64,000 nucleotides of DNA from Hydra vulgaris (lineage: Eukaryota; Cnidaria; Hydrozoa; Anthoathecata; Hydridae), in the NCBI RefSeq assembly GCF_038396675.1, contig NC_088921.1:24056001-24120000 (forward strand), written 5' to 3'. Within the stretch, counting starts at the first letter, position 1. Each line of letters opens with the position of its first letter. A program made the translations under genes and the position numbers. A model generated the notes under the pieces. It did no database searches. It was not told where the DNA came from and saw only the letters and a list, made by a program, of their open reading frames with translations. This document shows positions 11,343 to 22,586 of the stretch, piece after piece.

Positions 11343-13300
11343 AGGGGAGAGTGGGGAGAAGTGGGACGCAGGAGAAGTGGGACACCCCTATAATTTTATT
11401 TCGCAGCAGCGCCTACTTACTGTTATTTAATATAAACGTATAGATTTCATGTGCTCTTTTTATTAGACATCATTTTCCCTCTGCGCGTGGTGAAAACTCC
11501 TTTTTTTAAAAGTACCCCAAAAAAGTACTTTTGCTGACAGCCTAGTAACTCATGTGTGTATTTATTTTTGACTATTGTTGCACCTTTTTCTATTTTATAG
11601 GGGAATGCACCTATCATCTAACATTTAATAACTAGATTTATATTTTAGCTTTAACTGCGTGGCTGTAACTTTAGTTTTATTTTGTCTTCCCTACATAGGG
11701 GTGAAGCGGGACAAAGAAAAAAGCTGCTGTCCCACTTCTCCTTAACAGTTTTGCGCTATTTTATTGCGGAAATTTCTAGAATATTTTAGCTACAATTTTT
11801 TATATTTTTCAAAATAAAAATATTGAGACGCTTTATTGAAATATTTAATTTTAGTTTTAGTTCTTATTCAGTTGATTTAAAACGAAAATTGGAAAGAGAG
11901 ATCTTTATTAAAGATAAGTTTGATTTGATTCATCATTATTGTTTGGAACAAATTTAGAATTCTTTTTACATCAATAATTTGAAACCATTTGGAAAGCAAA
12001 AAGTATGCGTTAAAGTTTTTTTAATCTTAAATAAAATCATAATTTCATAATAGTCTGATATAAAATATAGTAATAACAGTGACCTTAATACCATGACAAA
12101 TAAATATTTTTTTATCAAACCTAACTTCTTTTAAATTTCAGGTCATGCCAAGAGTTTATAAAAGACATTTTAATATATAAAAACATTTTGAAAGTTGCTG
12201 TAGCCGAAGTGGAAAATGGGATAAGCCTTAAAGAAGCAGCATATTCAGCTGGCATTTCTAAGTCTGCACTTCATAGGTGTATAAAAAAAAGTGTCAATAC
12301 CCAGTTGCTAATCTTCAACCAAATTATAAACATTCTATGATTTTCTTTGTTGCACAAGAGCAAACACAGAGCACTTGTCACTTATCTAAAGTCATGTTCT
12401 GATATGTTATATGACCTTACAGTAGCTCAATTAAGAACTCTAGCTTTTGAAATGGCTCAAGCAAACAAAATAAAATGTCCCTTGCGTTGGATAGAGCAAA
12501 AAAAGGCTGGTCGAGATTGGTTAACAGGATTTTCAAAACGAAACCCAAAAATATCGGTTAGAAAACCAGAGGCAACTTCAATTGCAAGAGTATCGGCATT
12601 TAATCGGTATACTATTAATATTTTCTTTAACAAATTACAAGAAGGGATAATAGAGTCTAAAGCAACATCATTTTAAATTTTTAATCTTGATGAGACAGGT
12701 TTTACTACTGTGCAAAAAACATTTTGTTAAATTTGCTCGCCCAACAGCCAATCACAAAGTTTTACTGATTATGGATAATCATGAAAGCCACCGGGTTGAT
12801 TACGGATAATCATGAAAGCAAAAGAGAACTATGCTTGTATGATGACTTTGCTACCACATACTTCACATAAGACACAACCTTTAGATAAGTCTGTTTTTGG
12901 TCCAATAAAAACATATTTTAATGCAACTGCCAATAGCTAGATGCTTAGCAATCTAGGACAAGTCATTTCAATTTATGAGATGGCCTGTCTCATTTGATAA
13001 GCATGGGAAAAATCTTCTACACCAACAAATATTATGTCAGGATTTCGCGTGACAGGAATTGGCCTTATGATAGACATGTATATGGGGATGATATTTTTTA
13101 CCACCAGTTGTAACAGATAGAGATATGCCTCAAGAACCATGCAGTGAAGGCTCATGTGAGAAATCAATTACAAATGCTACTCCTTCAAATATTTTAGGTT
13201 TGGATGTGCAACATGAAGCAGTTGTTACAGATAGAGATGTACCTCAAGAACCATGCAACGAAGGCTCATGCGAGAAATCTAATACAACTGCTATTCTTTC
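11343..13300 (+). mobile_element. pogo/Tigger-like element, 5' side recognisable
   Basis: The left limit is a repeated GGAGAAGTGGGAC motif (11354-11384). An inverted TGTCCCACTTCTCC occurs at 11729-11742. The transposase relic begins at 12145. No matching right end was found; a large foldback occupies the place where the 3' end should be. Confidence 0.45.
12145..13300 (+). pseudogene. pogo/Tigger-like transposase pseudogene
   Basis: Start chosen at ATG 12145 (MPRVYKR) right after TTTCAG. A psq-type HTH follows (VAVAEVENGISLKEAAYSAG, then SALHRCIKKS). Next comes a CENPB-type HTH block at 12347-12676 (LRTLAFEMAQANKIKCP, WLTGFSKRNPKISVRKPEA, AFNRYTINIFF). The first catalytic block is IFNLDETGFTTVQ (about 12673-12711). 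The second block survives as LLIMDNHESHR near 12765, with part of it repeated. LPHTSHKTQPLDKSVFGPIK follows at about 12851, then MLSNLGQVISIYEMA. Several frameshifts and stops break it. The tail at 13107-13290 contains a VTDRDxPQEPCxEGSCEKS segment twice. It is dead but retains domain order HTH-HTH-DDE. Confidence 0.75.
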
Positions 13301-13311
13301 ATATTACTTTT

Positions 13312-13513
13312 TAATTCATATTACTTTGAACAATTTATAAAATTTTAGAAGTGAAAATGAGAGACGCAACTGTTAAGCAACAATAGTAAAATGCTATGAA
13401 AATACTATATTCACAACTAATTGTAAATTTGTGTTCTGATCCATCTATCAACTAGACACGTCTCACGTTTTTACTTCTAAAATTTTATAAATTGTTCAAA
13501 GTAATATGAATTA
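13312..13513. repeat. Foldback with 55-bp arms
   Basis: 13312-13366 and 13459-13513 are inverted copies with only a couple of differences, separated by a 92-base loop. The left arm begins within the last codons of the reading frame at the end of the pogo relic. Confidence 0.85.
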
Positions 13514-13780
13514 GAAATTTACATACATGTTAACAAATCAGTTCAGGTGTAACAGAGAAGAAAATTATTTTCTTCTTTTTAGTCGGATAGAAAAACGTGG
13601 ATTTTAAAATTTTTTATTTACACAAGTATTATTATCTCCTTTTTAGTTTTAACTGTAAAGCATTTACATAGAAATATAGAAAAACAATAATTATATTTTT
13701 CTTTATTAGGTTATTTCAATATGATTCCATTCTTTAATTTTTAAATATCTGAAATGTAAAATACAAACTACTGCGTCTTC

Positions 13781-14722
13781 TTAGTCTCTAAATTTCTCTG
13801 GATTGCCAGGTCTTGCCGCGGGGAGGCGAGACACATAAGACCCAACACAAACAAACACAAACAAAAGGGACAAAACACCAACAAATACAATATAACACAT
13901 TATAATAACTTCCAATATATTTCCGAATTGAAGATTCGGAGATTCAAACCTTTCGATGACTACGACTATGTTTGCATCATTGCTAGATCTTGGCAACATG
14001 CTTGGTAGAGCTTCAGTGACCTCAAATAGATTCAATGCGAACAGAGTCGCATGACCTTTAAAGCCATACTGGCCGAAAGGGTAATCAATCTTGGCAACTT
14101 TAAGAAATGATATTATACGTGCCAAAAGACTTTGTTCAAATTCATTTAATGTCTTAATCTCATTTGGAATAGCACCTGGGTCTAAGTTATTCCAGTATGC
14201 TTTAGACGGTGCCTTATTTTGTCTACTTTTCAGATGTGTATTACATCTGTGGCAAACTAATAATTCTGTTATATTGGCAAGCTCTGGAGGCAAATATGGC
14301 TTAGTGACATTCAAGTGATATTTCACAACTTGGTTTGGATAACATTGTTTAGTACATATGTTGCATGTTTTATCGCAAAAGACATTTATTGTGCGATTAA
14401 ATTCGTCAGCCTCTGCTGATCTTGCAGCATAAACTTCCCGGAGGCAATTTAGTCTTTCTTCATGTTCTTGATCTGTTTCATTCGCTCTCAACTCAGTATG
14501 TCTATTTCTATCAATTTCAAGGCGAGAATTTCTATTTTTGTTTGTTTCATTCGCTCTCAGCTGATTTTGTCTACTCTTTTGTTTAGCCAAGCGAGAAGTT
14601 CTTTTTTTCTTGAGATTCTGTGGCGCAAGCTAATCTTTTTCGTTCTCTATCTTTTTCAAGTTGTATACTTCGCTTCACTTCAGTCTCATTAACATATTTC
14701 TTACGTTTTGAAATAGTATTGC
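13781..14722 (-). pseudogene. Helitron-type protein, N-terminal part
   Basis: Minus strand. 14722-14595 reads KRKKYVNETEVKRSIQLEKD and RERKRL, then shifts frame into the 269-codon ORF at 14590-13781. That ORF has repeated basic NETxxxRxxR units (about residues 1-60), a zinc-binding pattern CDKTCNICTKQC near residue 85, CHRCNTHLKS near 125, then LNEFEQSLLARIISFLKVAK and QYGFKGHATLF. This arrangement is the N-terminal region that precedes the Rep/helicase parts of animal Helitron proteins (DUF6570-type, from memory). The Rep and Pif1 helicase domains are absent. The C-terminal about 40 residues are hydrophobic and unrelated, probably read-through into the 3' flank. A truncated element. Confidence 0.7.
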
Positions 14723-15770
14723 ACTTACCTGCATCCCCCTATGTACTCTTTAATGCCATGCTTACTTACACTTCAATGAAACTGTAAAGAAATGATAAAT
14801 TGTTTGAAACTTTGAGAATTTCCATTTAAATTGAATCTTTAATGTATGTACAAATGAATATACGATAGTTTTAGACATGAAAATACGCTTTTATCAATAT
14901 TGACTAAACATTTGATTTGTAAAAGTTCGTAAGTTTTATATGCAACATAATTTGTTGAAATTCAATCCCTAAAATACCAATTTATTCAAATAAACAATTG
15001 AAATATTTTGAATTCCTCTTAAGAATTAAATCCGATGCAATTATTAAGCTCATAAAGGTATAATTAATTAAATTTAGAAAATTTTTGGTAGGTGTTACGC
15101 AATAATGTGCTGACCTTTAAGATGAAAACAAATCTTTCCTCTAAAATTGAATGTTTTTTCCACTTATCTTACAAACAACAAATAGTGCACTTAAGTGGCT
15201 TAATTTTTATTAATTTTCAAAAGGATTAAACCTTTATTATTTGAAAAGGTAAATCTCAGCATAAAACTTTTGTACAACATTGAAGACAAAATAGAATTTT
15301 CAAAGTATTATATTTAAATTGTAAATAAACTTACCCTGAAAACTTAAAGAAAACGTTTCAATTGATTAAAAATTAACACTTGTTAAATAATATTCCACTA
15401 TCAAATTTAATTTCCTGTATTATAATGTTATTCACTTCACTAATTTTCTTTACAATTTTTCCTTCTAATTTTTTTTAAATTTTTTTCCTTTAATTTCCTT
15501 TTCACACTATATTCAATAATTTTCCTTATTCTAATCACTAAACACTGTTATTTATCCACAAATCACACTAATCACACTAAACACTTTGTTATTTATCCAC
15601 AAAAGCACGAAAATCCGCGAATCAAACTACTTTTGTTTTCGATTAATAATTATTAAAATAAACTCCGATGTTTGTTTACTTTTAAAGAATTATGTGTCCG
15701 GACAAACAGACAAGAAAGCAAGTTAAGAAAAACTCGGTAAAAATGAAGTATTAATAAAAAAAAAAGGTAA
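14723..15770 (-). other. Probable Helitron 5' leader plus AT-rich DNA
   Basis: No coding signal. 15540-15610 contains two copies of a TTATTTATCCACAAA-type repeat. The stretch around 15690-15725 (minus strand TTAACTTGCTTTC…GTCTGTTTGTCCGGACAC) resembles 63690-63740 upstream of the other Helitron protein start. This suggests a shared Helitron 5' end. Exact terminus not determined. Confidence 0.4.
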
Positions 15771-15791
15771 AAAATTGTAAAATCTAAAAAT

Positions 15792-16211
15792 GTGAGGAAA
15801 AGCATATTACACAAATTGAACAGTGACCTTGATGTAGATTTCAACAAAATAACAAATGATGTTTCTGCTAATTGTTACTCACTAGAGTTTGAAAAAGAAT
15901 TGGAAACTGTTTCTTTTAGCGTTATTCAAAATGCGAGTGTCAGTGACTATGTTCTTTGCAAGGTTTGTAGTAAAAACACCATTTCTTATTATGTAGGCAT
16001 AGTGCAAAAGGAAATAGACACAAATTTTAATGTAGAGGTCAGCTTCCTGAAATACCAGAATAAAGAAACTTCTAAATTTGTCAAACCTAGAATAAATAAC
16101 ATTCGTAGTGTGAATATTAATAATATAAAACCAGTCCTGCTTCAACCGCTTTCTGAAACAACATCAAGAACAAAAGCTGAAATCATTTTCCAAGTGAACT
16201 TTGGCATCTAA
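15792..16211 (+). CDS. Unrecognised 139-codon ORF
   Basis: An open frame beginning MRKSILHKL and ending VNFGI. The central part (SDYVLCKVCSKNTISYYVGI, VEVSFLKYQNKE, NNIRSVNINNIKPVL) has alternating strands like a small beta-rich module. It reminds me of the C-terminal region of unnamed, repeated invertebrate proteins that look transposon-derived. A stop codon precedes the ATG closely, so if it is part of a larger protein the upstream exon is elsewhere. It is flanked by Helitron leader sequence on the left and LINE/SINE DNA on the right, so it is more likely mobile-element debris than a cellular gene. No function proposed. Confidence 0.35.
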   Translation: MRKSILHKLNSDLDVDFNKITNDVSANCYSLEFEKELETVSFSVIQNASVSDYVLCKVCSKNTISYYVGIVQKEIDTNFNVEVSFLKYQNKETSKFVKPRINNIRSVNINNIKPVLLQPLSETTSRTKAEIIFQVNFGI

Positions 16212-16304
16212 AATGTAAAATAACTTTTTTCTTTTTTTAACAAAGAAATTTTAATTTTTAAAATGTAATCTTAATTTGATTGAAAAAGGCATTGATAATT
16301 TGAT

Positions 16305-16510
16305 TTTTTTTTTCTATTATTCACCTCTCCAAGGGAGCTACTTCAGGAGAGAAGGCTACGAATTTTTTTGCATTTTTAAATTTTTTTTATTGTCGTTACA
16401 ACCCTCTCTCAACCCTTTAACTCGGAAACGCGAACTTTTACGAAGAGAAACTAAGTTGCGCGTGGTACTTACAAGGACGTGGTGGGAATCAAACTCCCAT
16501 CACGTTCCTT
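16305..16510 (-). mobile_element. tRNA-derived SINE, minus strand
   Basis: On the minus strand AGTTTGATTCCCACCACGTC (around 16480-16500) fits a B box. It is followed by a CTTGTAAGTACCACGCGCAA tail and GTTTCTCTTCGTAAAAGTTC, and ends in GTAGCTCCCTTGGAGAGGTG. The A-box half lies at or beyond 16510, where a hairpin replaces it. No coding content; the 84-codon plus-strand ORF over it is spurious. Confidence 0.6.
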
Positions 16511-16553
16511 TTGAATTAAATTTTAATTAATTCAAAAGGAACGTGGTGGGAGT
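16494..16553. repeat. Hairpin at the SINE B-box end
   Basis: CTCCCATCACGTTCCTTTTG AATTAA and its inverted copy ending GGAACGTGGTGGGAG pair over about 26 bases with one mismatch. The SINE B-box neighbourhood has thus been copied in inverted orientation. Confidence 0.8.
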
Positions 16554-16554
16554 T

Positions 16555-17090
16555 CAGTTTGAATTAAATAAAAATGAAAACTATAATCTTAAAGCAAGTA
16601 TGTTAAACACATATAAACTGCCTCGAATAATAAATAAATATTCAGAATATAGCATTTCATATCGAGGTCCTAAAGTATAGAATACCTTTAAAAAGGATTC
16701 GAAGGTAAATTCCTTAAGTTCATTCAAGTTTATAAGAAAAAAAGAAATTTTTAAAACTTGAGAAACGTTTTTAATTAACGTTACTACTCCGCTTTTGTTT
16801 GTTGCTTAACAATCTTATTAGCGAATTACGCATTTTATTACAATATTTATTACGATATTTAATTGAAATTTTATTACCTATATATTTTACGAAATTTTAT
16901 TACGTATTACATATTACGATATTTTATTGAAACTTTGTTAAAGAAGCTCTATGAAAAGAATACGATGACGTACTGTCATCCTCATCGTCTTTGAGCCCCT
17001 TTCTGTTTTACTTACTTTTTTTGATGAAGTACGAAGTTGTAAAAATCTTATGTTATATTAAAACAAGTAAAAAAAAACAGAAGAAAAAAA
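16555..17090 (+). pseudogene. LINE RT C-terminal tail and 3' UTR
   Basis: The plus strand reads NYNLKASMLNTYKLP, then KYSEYSISYRGPKV, a TAG, then NTFKKDSKVNSLSSFKFIRK (about 16570-16760). SYRGPKxWN followed by a basic helix is the tail of CR1-like LINE RTs; the stop replaces the usual tryptophan. The remainder to about 17090 is AT-rich with CATCCTCATCGTCTTTGAGC, consistent with a LINE 3' UTR. Confidence 0.5.
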
Positions 17091-17105
17091 AAACTTTGAG
17101 TTTTT

Positions 17106-17182
17106 TTAAGTGTTATTAAAAACATGCCAATCATGAGCAGGGGCGTCCCACTCATGATTGGCATGTTTTTAATAACACTTAA
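17106..17182. repeat. Foldback with 32-bp perfect arms
   Basis: 17106-17137 and 17151-17182 are exact reverse complements around AGGGGCGTCCCA (13-base loop with one more base). Possibly a hairpin-only MITE. A run of 16 C follows at 17205-17220. Confidence 0.9.
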
Positions 17183-18259
17183 GGGGCTGTAGGGGGTGTT
17201 CCATCCCCCCCCCCCCCCCCAAGCTGTTATGTATACGTTTGAGTTAGCACATTTGTACATTTAGCATATCAGTTTGCAAGTTTGGAAGTATAGTTAGCAA
17301 ATTTCGAAAATATGGGAATTTTTTTTTTTTTTAGGTCTGTAGTTGGCAAAAAACACATACGACACTCCCCATGAGAGACTTCTTCGGGACAACCCTGATC
17401 CTGAGTAAACAGAAAAGTTAAGAAAATCGTGTTTGCTGTTGAATACTTAAATATTTGTGTCACAGATGCGTTATTGAACGGCTACATTAACGGTGTTAAT
17501 GTAACATGAACATCTTTATTTGCTTGAACACCATTTGACCGCAACACCTACTAGATGTTAATGTATCATGAGCACCTTTTTTTTCACCAATACCTTTTAG
17601 GTGTTCATCTAATGCGCGTGCATCAATCTTTTTGCACCGCTAAATATAAGTCTCTTTTTCACTTTTTTTGCTTAATAAAATTTTAAAATAGAAATTAGAA
17701 CCTAATATTCACAAAAAATAAAAAATTTGTTTTAAACTCGATAAATATTTTTTTTTTTTGCGCTTAAGCTTTTGCGTCGGCAAGACGTGTTTTTGTTCGA
17801 GCGTTTCTTTTTATTTATCTTTTTATTTATTTATTTTTTCGTCTTATTCTTTTTATAACCATTATTTACTTCTCTATTTATTGCTTCATCTTATTGCTTC
17901 ATCTTATTGCTTCATCTTATTAGCTTATTAGTTACTTTTCTGTTGTAAAATCACAGTATATTACCTATACTTGTGTCTAAAATAAAGTTTTTTGCTGTAC
18001 TTCGCACACCTATAAACTAATTACTAATTATTTTATTTTTAATACATATCTACGAAAGAAATATAAATTATTTCAATATTTTTGATTTTAATTTTTTTAA
18101 TTTTCTTATTTAAAGCTTTTTACGAGAATAAAAATTTATTTGTAAGTATACATAAATAAAAACACGGTAAAAGTATTATCTACCGCATCCAAATACAAAA
18201 CCGCCAAAGTTCAAAATATTCTAAAAATATCAGCATCAAAATATCCTAAAAAAAATCTT
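17183..18259. other. Spacer and probable LINE 5' leader
   Basis: Holds the C16 run, a direct repeat (GTTAATGTAACATGA at about 17495 and GTTAATGTATCATGA at about 17558) and three 13-bp copies of TTATTGCTTCATC near 17880-17920. The last ~200 bases probably belong to the 5' leader of the following LINE. No gene seen. Confidence 0.35.
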
Positions 18260-18881
18260 AAAAAATACAAACAATATCTCTGCAGTAAATACTCGCGCAT
18301 CAAGAAAAAATAATAATAAAACTCACTTCTATGGCCAACACAATAGTAAACTCCCAGGTAGCAGCTCTCCGATAGCCGCTGAACTTCAGACAGTCAACCA
18401 GAAGATCAAACTAGCAAACATGAACTCAATCATAAACACCCAGGAATCAACAATCGCAAACTTGAAAGCCATTATTGCACAACACGGCGCCAGCACACAA
18501 GTTAGCACAACACTAACAGCCGCCAGTTGGAACCAGGTTGTCAGCAAAAACGCTAAAACTCCCTAAAAAAATCAACAACAAATTGACATGATAGGTACCA
18601 TTGCCAAAGAATCAAAAGAACGCGAAAACCGATCGAAGAATATCGTCATCCAAGAAATAAACAATTCAACTTCATCCGACCAGAACGACCAAAAGCATCA
18701 CGATCAAACTAAAATTAACAAAGTCCTCGACCTTATTGGTGCTGACAAAGATAATTACCTTGCTTTCTTCTGCCTTACTCCTCGTGTAATTGAAAAGAAC
18801 TTAGCATGGCAACTACGCATTGAATGCAAAAAACAAAACGCATCTCCGCCTGCAACATCAATTGTTCGTAATACGAAGTAA
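18260..18881 (+). pseudogene. LINE ORF1 remnant
   Basis: The first segment (about 18290-18566) reads NTRASRKNNNKTHF, then AAELQTVNQKIKLANMNSII and ANLKAIIAQHGAS, a short coiled coil. It stops at 18565. The second segment 18588-18881 continues IAKESKERENRSKNIVIQEI and KVLDLIGADKDNYLAFF, resembling the nucleic-acid-binding half of CR1-like ORF1 proteins. A stop and frame change separate the two. Confidence 0.55.
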
Positions 18882-19144
18882 CAAGATCAAAGAAATAACC
18901 AAAACCAGATAGCCACTAATCAACCAACGTCTCCAACCGACCACACCAATAAAAGACCAAGCACTCAACAACAAACAATACTAAAATATCCAGCACGCTC
19001 CTGTACCAAACTCAACAAACAATAAGCGGTCGACGAACTCAACATCATATAAGAACAATAGACAACCTCTTCCAATAAGCCCAAAACCAAAATTAAAATA
19101 ACCAACACAACCAAATAAGAAGCCAGAACAACTCATCTACTGGG

Positions 19145-21890
19145 CCAATAACCATTGCTTGTTTAATGGTCAGAAAATCGACGAACTTAGAGCTAAAATC
19201 ACCTCAATAGACCCCTTACTTCAACCGCACATAATTTTGATTACCGAGACTTGGTTCACAGACACATGCGTTACAAAATTGGTAGGGTACCAACTGTTCA
19301 ATAAAAACAGATTCAGAAATGGAGAAGGAGTCGCCATCTACACAAAAGAAAACCTCGATTGTTCTTACACCAAAATTGACCAACTCAACCGCACCTCCAT
19401 TGAACAAGTCTGGATTAAACTAAAATTTCACAACGAATCGATTCTATTAGGCTATCTCTACCGACCTCATGATCTAAATGACTCAACGCTCGATGAAATA
19501 ATAAGTTCAATTAGCACTGCATCTGAAAAATGAAATTCAATTGGGTGCTCAACCTTACTCGAGTACGGCGACTTCAATTTCAACAATACTGTGTACTCAC
19601 AAGTCGACGTAGGAGGTGGTATTGCGACTGTTACATATGTACAAAACAATTGGCCGACAGGTTGTAAATTTCAAGACTGTCTTGAAGAAAATCATCTGAT
19701 CCAGCTAATAACCTTTCCAACTTATCGCAGCACTCGTGAGGAACCTCCAAAAAATACACTGGACTTGATCCTGACCAACAAACCAGACCGATCAATCGAA
19801 ATAAAAGATAGTCCTCTCGGCTTCACAGCTAAAGGTCAATCACACTGTTTTATCGAGGGAAGTATAGCTCTCTCTGACCTAAAAATTAGAGAACCCGAAA
19901 CAAACGACTCCTCTAACCTCTATAAGAAACATCTCATCTGGTGCAAAGCCGACTACAACCTTATCTCTTCGCATATTGAAACATTCGGCTGGCATTCGGC
20001 TTTTGAAGGCTTAACAATTTCCGAAAAATATTAAATATTTATCGACAAATACAACCTCGCTACACGTCCCGTCAACGACTACTCCTTACACTAACAGGCA
20101 CAAAACATGGATGACCAAAGATGTTGCAAATGCTGTCAAACTGAAAAGCAAACTCTGGCGCAAATTTATCGCTGCTAGCTGAACAAACAAGCCAACTCTA
20201 CGCGAACAGCATAAAAATACAAGCAAAGTAGTGAAAAGACTAGTCAAATCAGCTGTTCTTGCTTACGAAGAGCAACTGGTAAATAACAGCAGACGTGAAC
20301 CAAAAATCGTCCACTTATACGTCAAAAGCAAGCAAGATACACACAGCCGCATTTGTCAACTTGAAACAACTAATAATCAAACTACAGCAGATCCTAAAGT
20401 AATATGCAACACACTTAACGATTATTTCCAATCAGTATTCAAAATCGAGCTGCTAGAACCTCTTCCAGCATTCAATCTTCGTTCCACAAGCATACACCAA
20501 CCGACCACAATTGCATTGTACGAATCCGTTAATAAAAAACTTTCAGACCTGAACAAAACCAAATCAATGGGCTTTGACGGTATTCACCCTCGCATTCTGA
20601 AATACTGTGCTGCAGGCTTTGCTATCCCACTAACAATTATATTCTCTGAACCGCTTGAAGCTGGCGAAGTACCGTTTCAATGGAAGAAAGCTGAACTAAC
20701 TCCCATCTTCAAAAAAGGTTGCAATTCGAACCCTTAAAACTATTAACCTATCTCACGTACTTCTGTTCCTTGCAAGGTCATGGAAAGCCTTGTACACAAA
20801 CACATAACTGACCACTTGAACAAAAGTAAACTCATCAGCTCTGCTCAACACGGGTTCCAAAAGAAAAAAGGTTGCGTCACAAACCTACTCGAAACTTACG
20901 ACTTCCTGACCGAAGCCGCCCGCAAAGGTTACCCAACCAATATCATATTTACAGACTTTGCAAAAGCGTTCAACAAAGTTCCGCATTGACGCCTGCTACA
21001 CAAGCTGAAATCTTACGGAGAGTCCGACAACTTGTACAAATGGATCGAGAGCTTACTGACTGAACGCCAACAACGCGTAACCAAAGGAAACAATTAATCC
21101 GATTGGAAACCAGTCTCTAGCGGTGTGCCACAAGGATCTGTTCTTGGACCACTCCTTTTCCTTATCTACATTAACAATCTGCCTGGCTCATGTCTTTTAA
21201 TATTGACAAGTGCAAAGTCATGCACACTGGGCACATCAAAAACAAATATCAACTGCAACTTATACAATGAACAACCTAGTAGGCCAACCGCACCAGCTAT
21301 CATGTACAAAATCTGAACGAGACCTAGGCGTTGTTATGACTAACAATTTGAAAGTTAATTAACAAGTCTGCACGGCTGCATCAGCTGGCAATCGAATGCT
21401 TGGCAGGCTGAAGAAGGCTTTTAGAGGTCGAGATTCAGCATTATGGCGCAAACTGTACTCTTCATACAAGCGCCCACACCTTGAATTTGCAGTACAAGCC
21501 ACCATTTCTAGCTCAAGACATAGCCAAGCTCAAGCAAGTTCAACGCCGAGCCACAAAATATATTGACACTTTAAAACACTTTCCGTATACTCAGAGACTA
21601 GTAAGCCTTAACCTAACAACAATAACCAAACGACGTGAAAGAGGAGACAAAATTGAGCAATACAAAATTAAAAACAAAATCGACAAAGTTAACTTCCAGG
21701 TCCCTCAATTTCAACCAAACATTGAGGTCTCAAAGTACAGCCTTCGTCCGCGTGAACACACAAAATAAAGGCACAATTTGTTAGAAATTGCGTTGAAAGA
21801 AACAACTTCATCGCCAATCGTCTAGTCAAACCATGGAATGCCTTAAGCCAAAAAGCAGTGGACTCAAAGAACTTAAACACTTTTAAATAT
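19145..21890 (+). pseudogene. LINE ORF2: APE endonuclease and RT, YADD block deleted
   Basis: The endonuclease part begins CLFNGQKIDELRAKI and includes IILITETWFTDT (catalytic ITE) and GVAIYTKENL. It runs to about 20034 with a break near 19530. RT follows from about 20231: KSMGFDGIHPRILKY, PLTIIF, FQWKKAELTPIFKKG, ISSAQHGFQKKKGCVTNL, IIFTDFAKAFNKVPH and [19 protein letters not shown] (about 21125-21180). Then comes an abrupt junction to [16 protein letters not shown] (about 21190), so the segment that should carry YADD is missing. The C-terminal part RMLGRLKKAFRGRD, LYSSYKRPHLEFAVQA, KYIDTLKHFPYTQRLVSLNL is well preserved. There are several frameshifts and stops. It cannot encode an active RT. 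Confidence 0.85.
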
Positions 21891-21946
21891 GAACTTCCTT
21901 GCTCCAACATCTTCACTTAAGATATAATTGTAAATCTGTTTTCATC

Positions 21947-21975
21947 AAAGAGTGGCCTGGTATGCCACTCTTTGT
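21947..21975 (+). terminator. LINE 3' UTR hairpin
   Basis: AAAGAGTGGC / GCCACTCTTT with a short loop lies about 50 bases before the A-rich tail; likely the RT recognition structure of the LINE RNA rather than a transcription terminator. Confidence 0.6.
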
Positions 21976-22586
21976 CAACATTATGTAAATTTTGTTGTAT
22001 GAATTAAACAAAACAAAACAAATTAATAAATTTAAACTCAATTTTAATTGATCTCTATACTTATTCGTTACTTAAACATAACTTTCTGTTATTTTTGGAG
22101 AAACTGATGCAATTGTTCATCACTAAATACAAATATGGTTGGTTAAAGAAAAAGTATTTTACGCTTTAAGGTGGTCCACCCCAATTCAAAACGTACTTTT
22201 TACATTTTTTTGAGTTCTTTTTTTAAGTGATATTTTTTTAACTTCAGTCATTGTAGAACATAATTAGAGCACTTTTTTTAGTTAAGTTAGTATATTAGTA
22301 GGTCTAATTGATCTCTTTAATAGGATAGATATATTTTATTTACCTAACACGCCCATAGCAATCGTTTTTTAAAGAGTATTTTAAAATTAGAATCTCAAGA
22401 ATCAATAAATGTATTACAAAAATAAAACTGTTTAGTCTAACATTGGTTTTTGATAACTTTGGCTATATTTAAAAAGCCTATCGCAATGTGCATTTACTGT
22501 AAAGTGATATGTAAAGTGACGACAGCAGTACAGACGTTTAAAGTTATATTTTAAATATAAGTAAAAGTTGTAAGTTCTTCACAAAA

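Larger units (their letters stand above)
18260..22025 (+). mobile_element. CR1/L2-type LINE, nearly full length, inactivated
   Basis: It carries an ORF1 remnant, an endonuclease/RT ORF2 remnant, then a 3' UTR with a hairpin AAAGAGTGGC…GCCACTCTTT (about 21948-21974). It ends in an A-rich repeat tail (ATTAAACAAAACAAAACAAA). A 3' hairpin followed by a short repeated tail without long poly(A) is typical of CR1/L2 clades. The base composition and codon use are visibly richer in C than the flanks, which fits a coding strand rather than spacer. Confidence 0.8.

Noticed and set aside
15653-16145. Minus-strand ORFs opposite the 139-codon frame at 15792
   Set aside because: Shadow frames rich in Phe/Tyr/Ile from the complementary AT-rich strand.
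16276-16530. 84-codon plus-strand ORF
   Set aside because: Runs antisense through a SINE and its hairpin.
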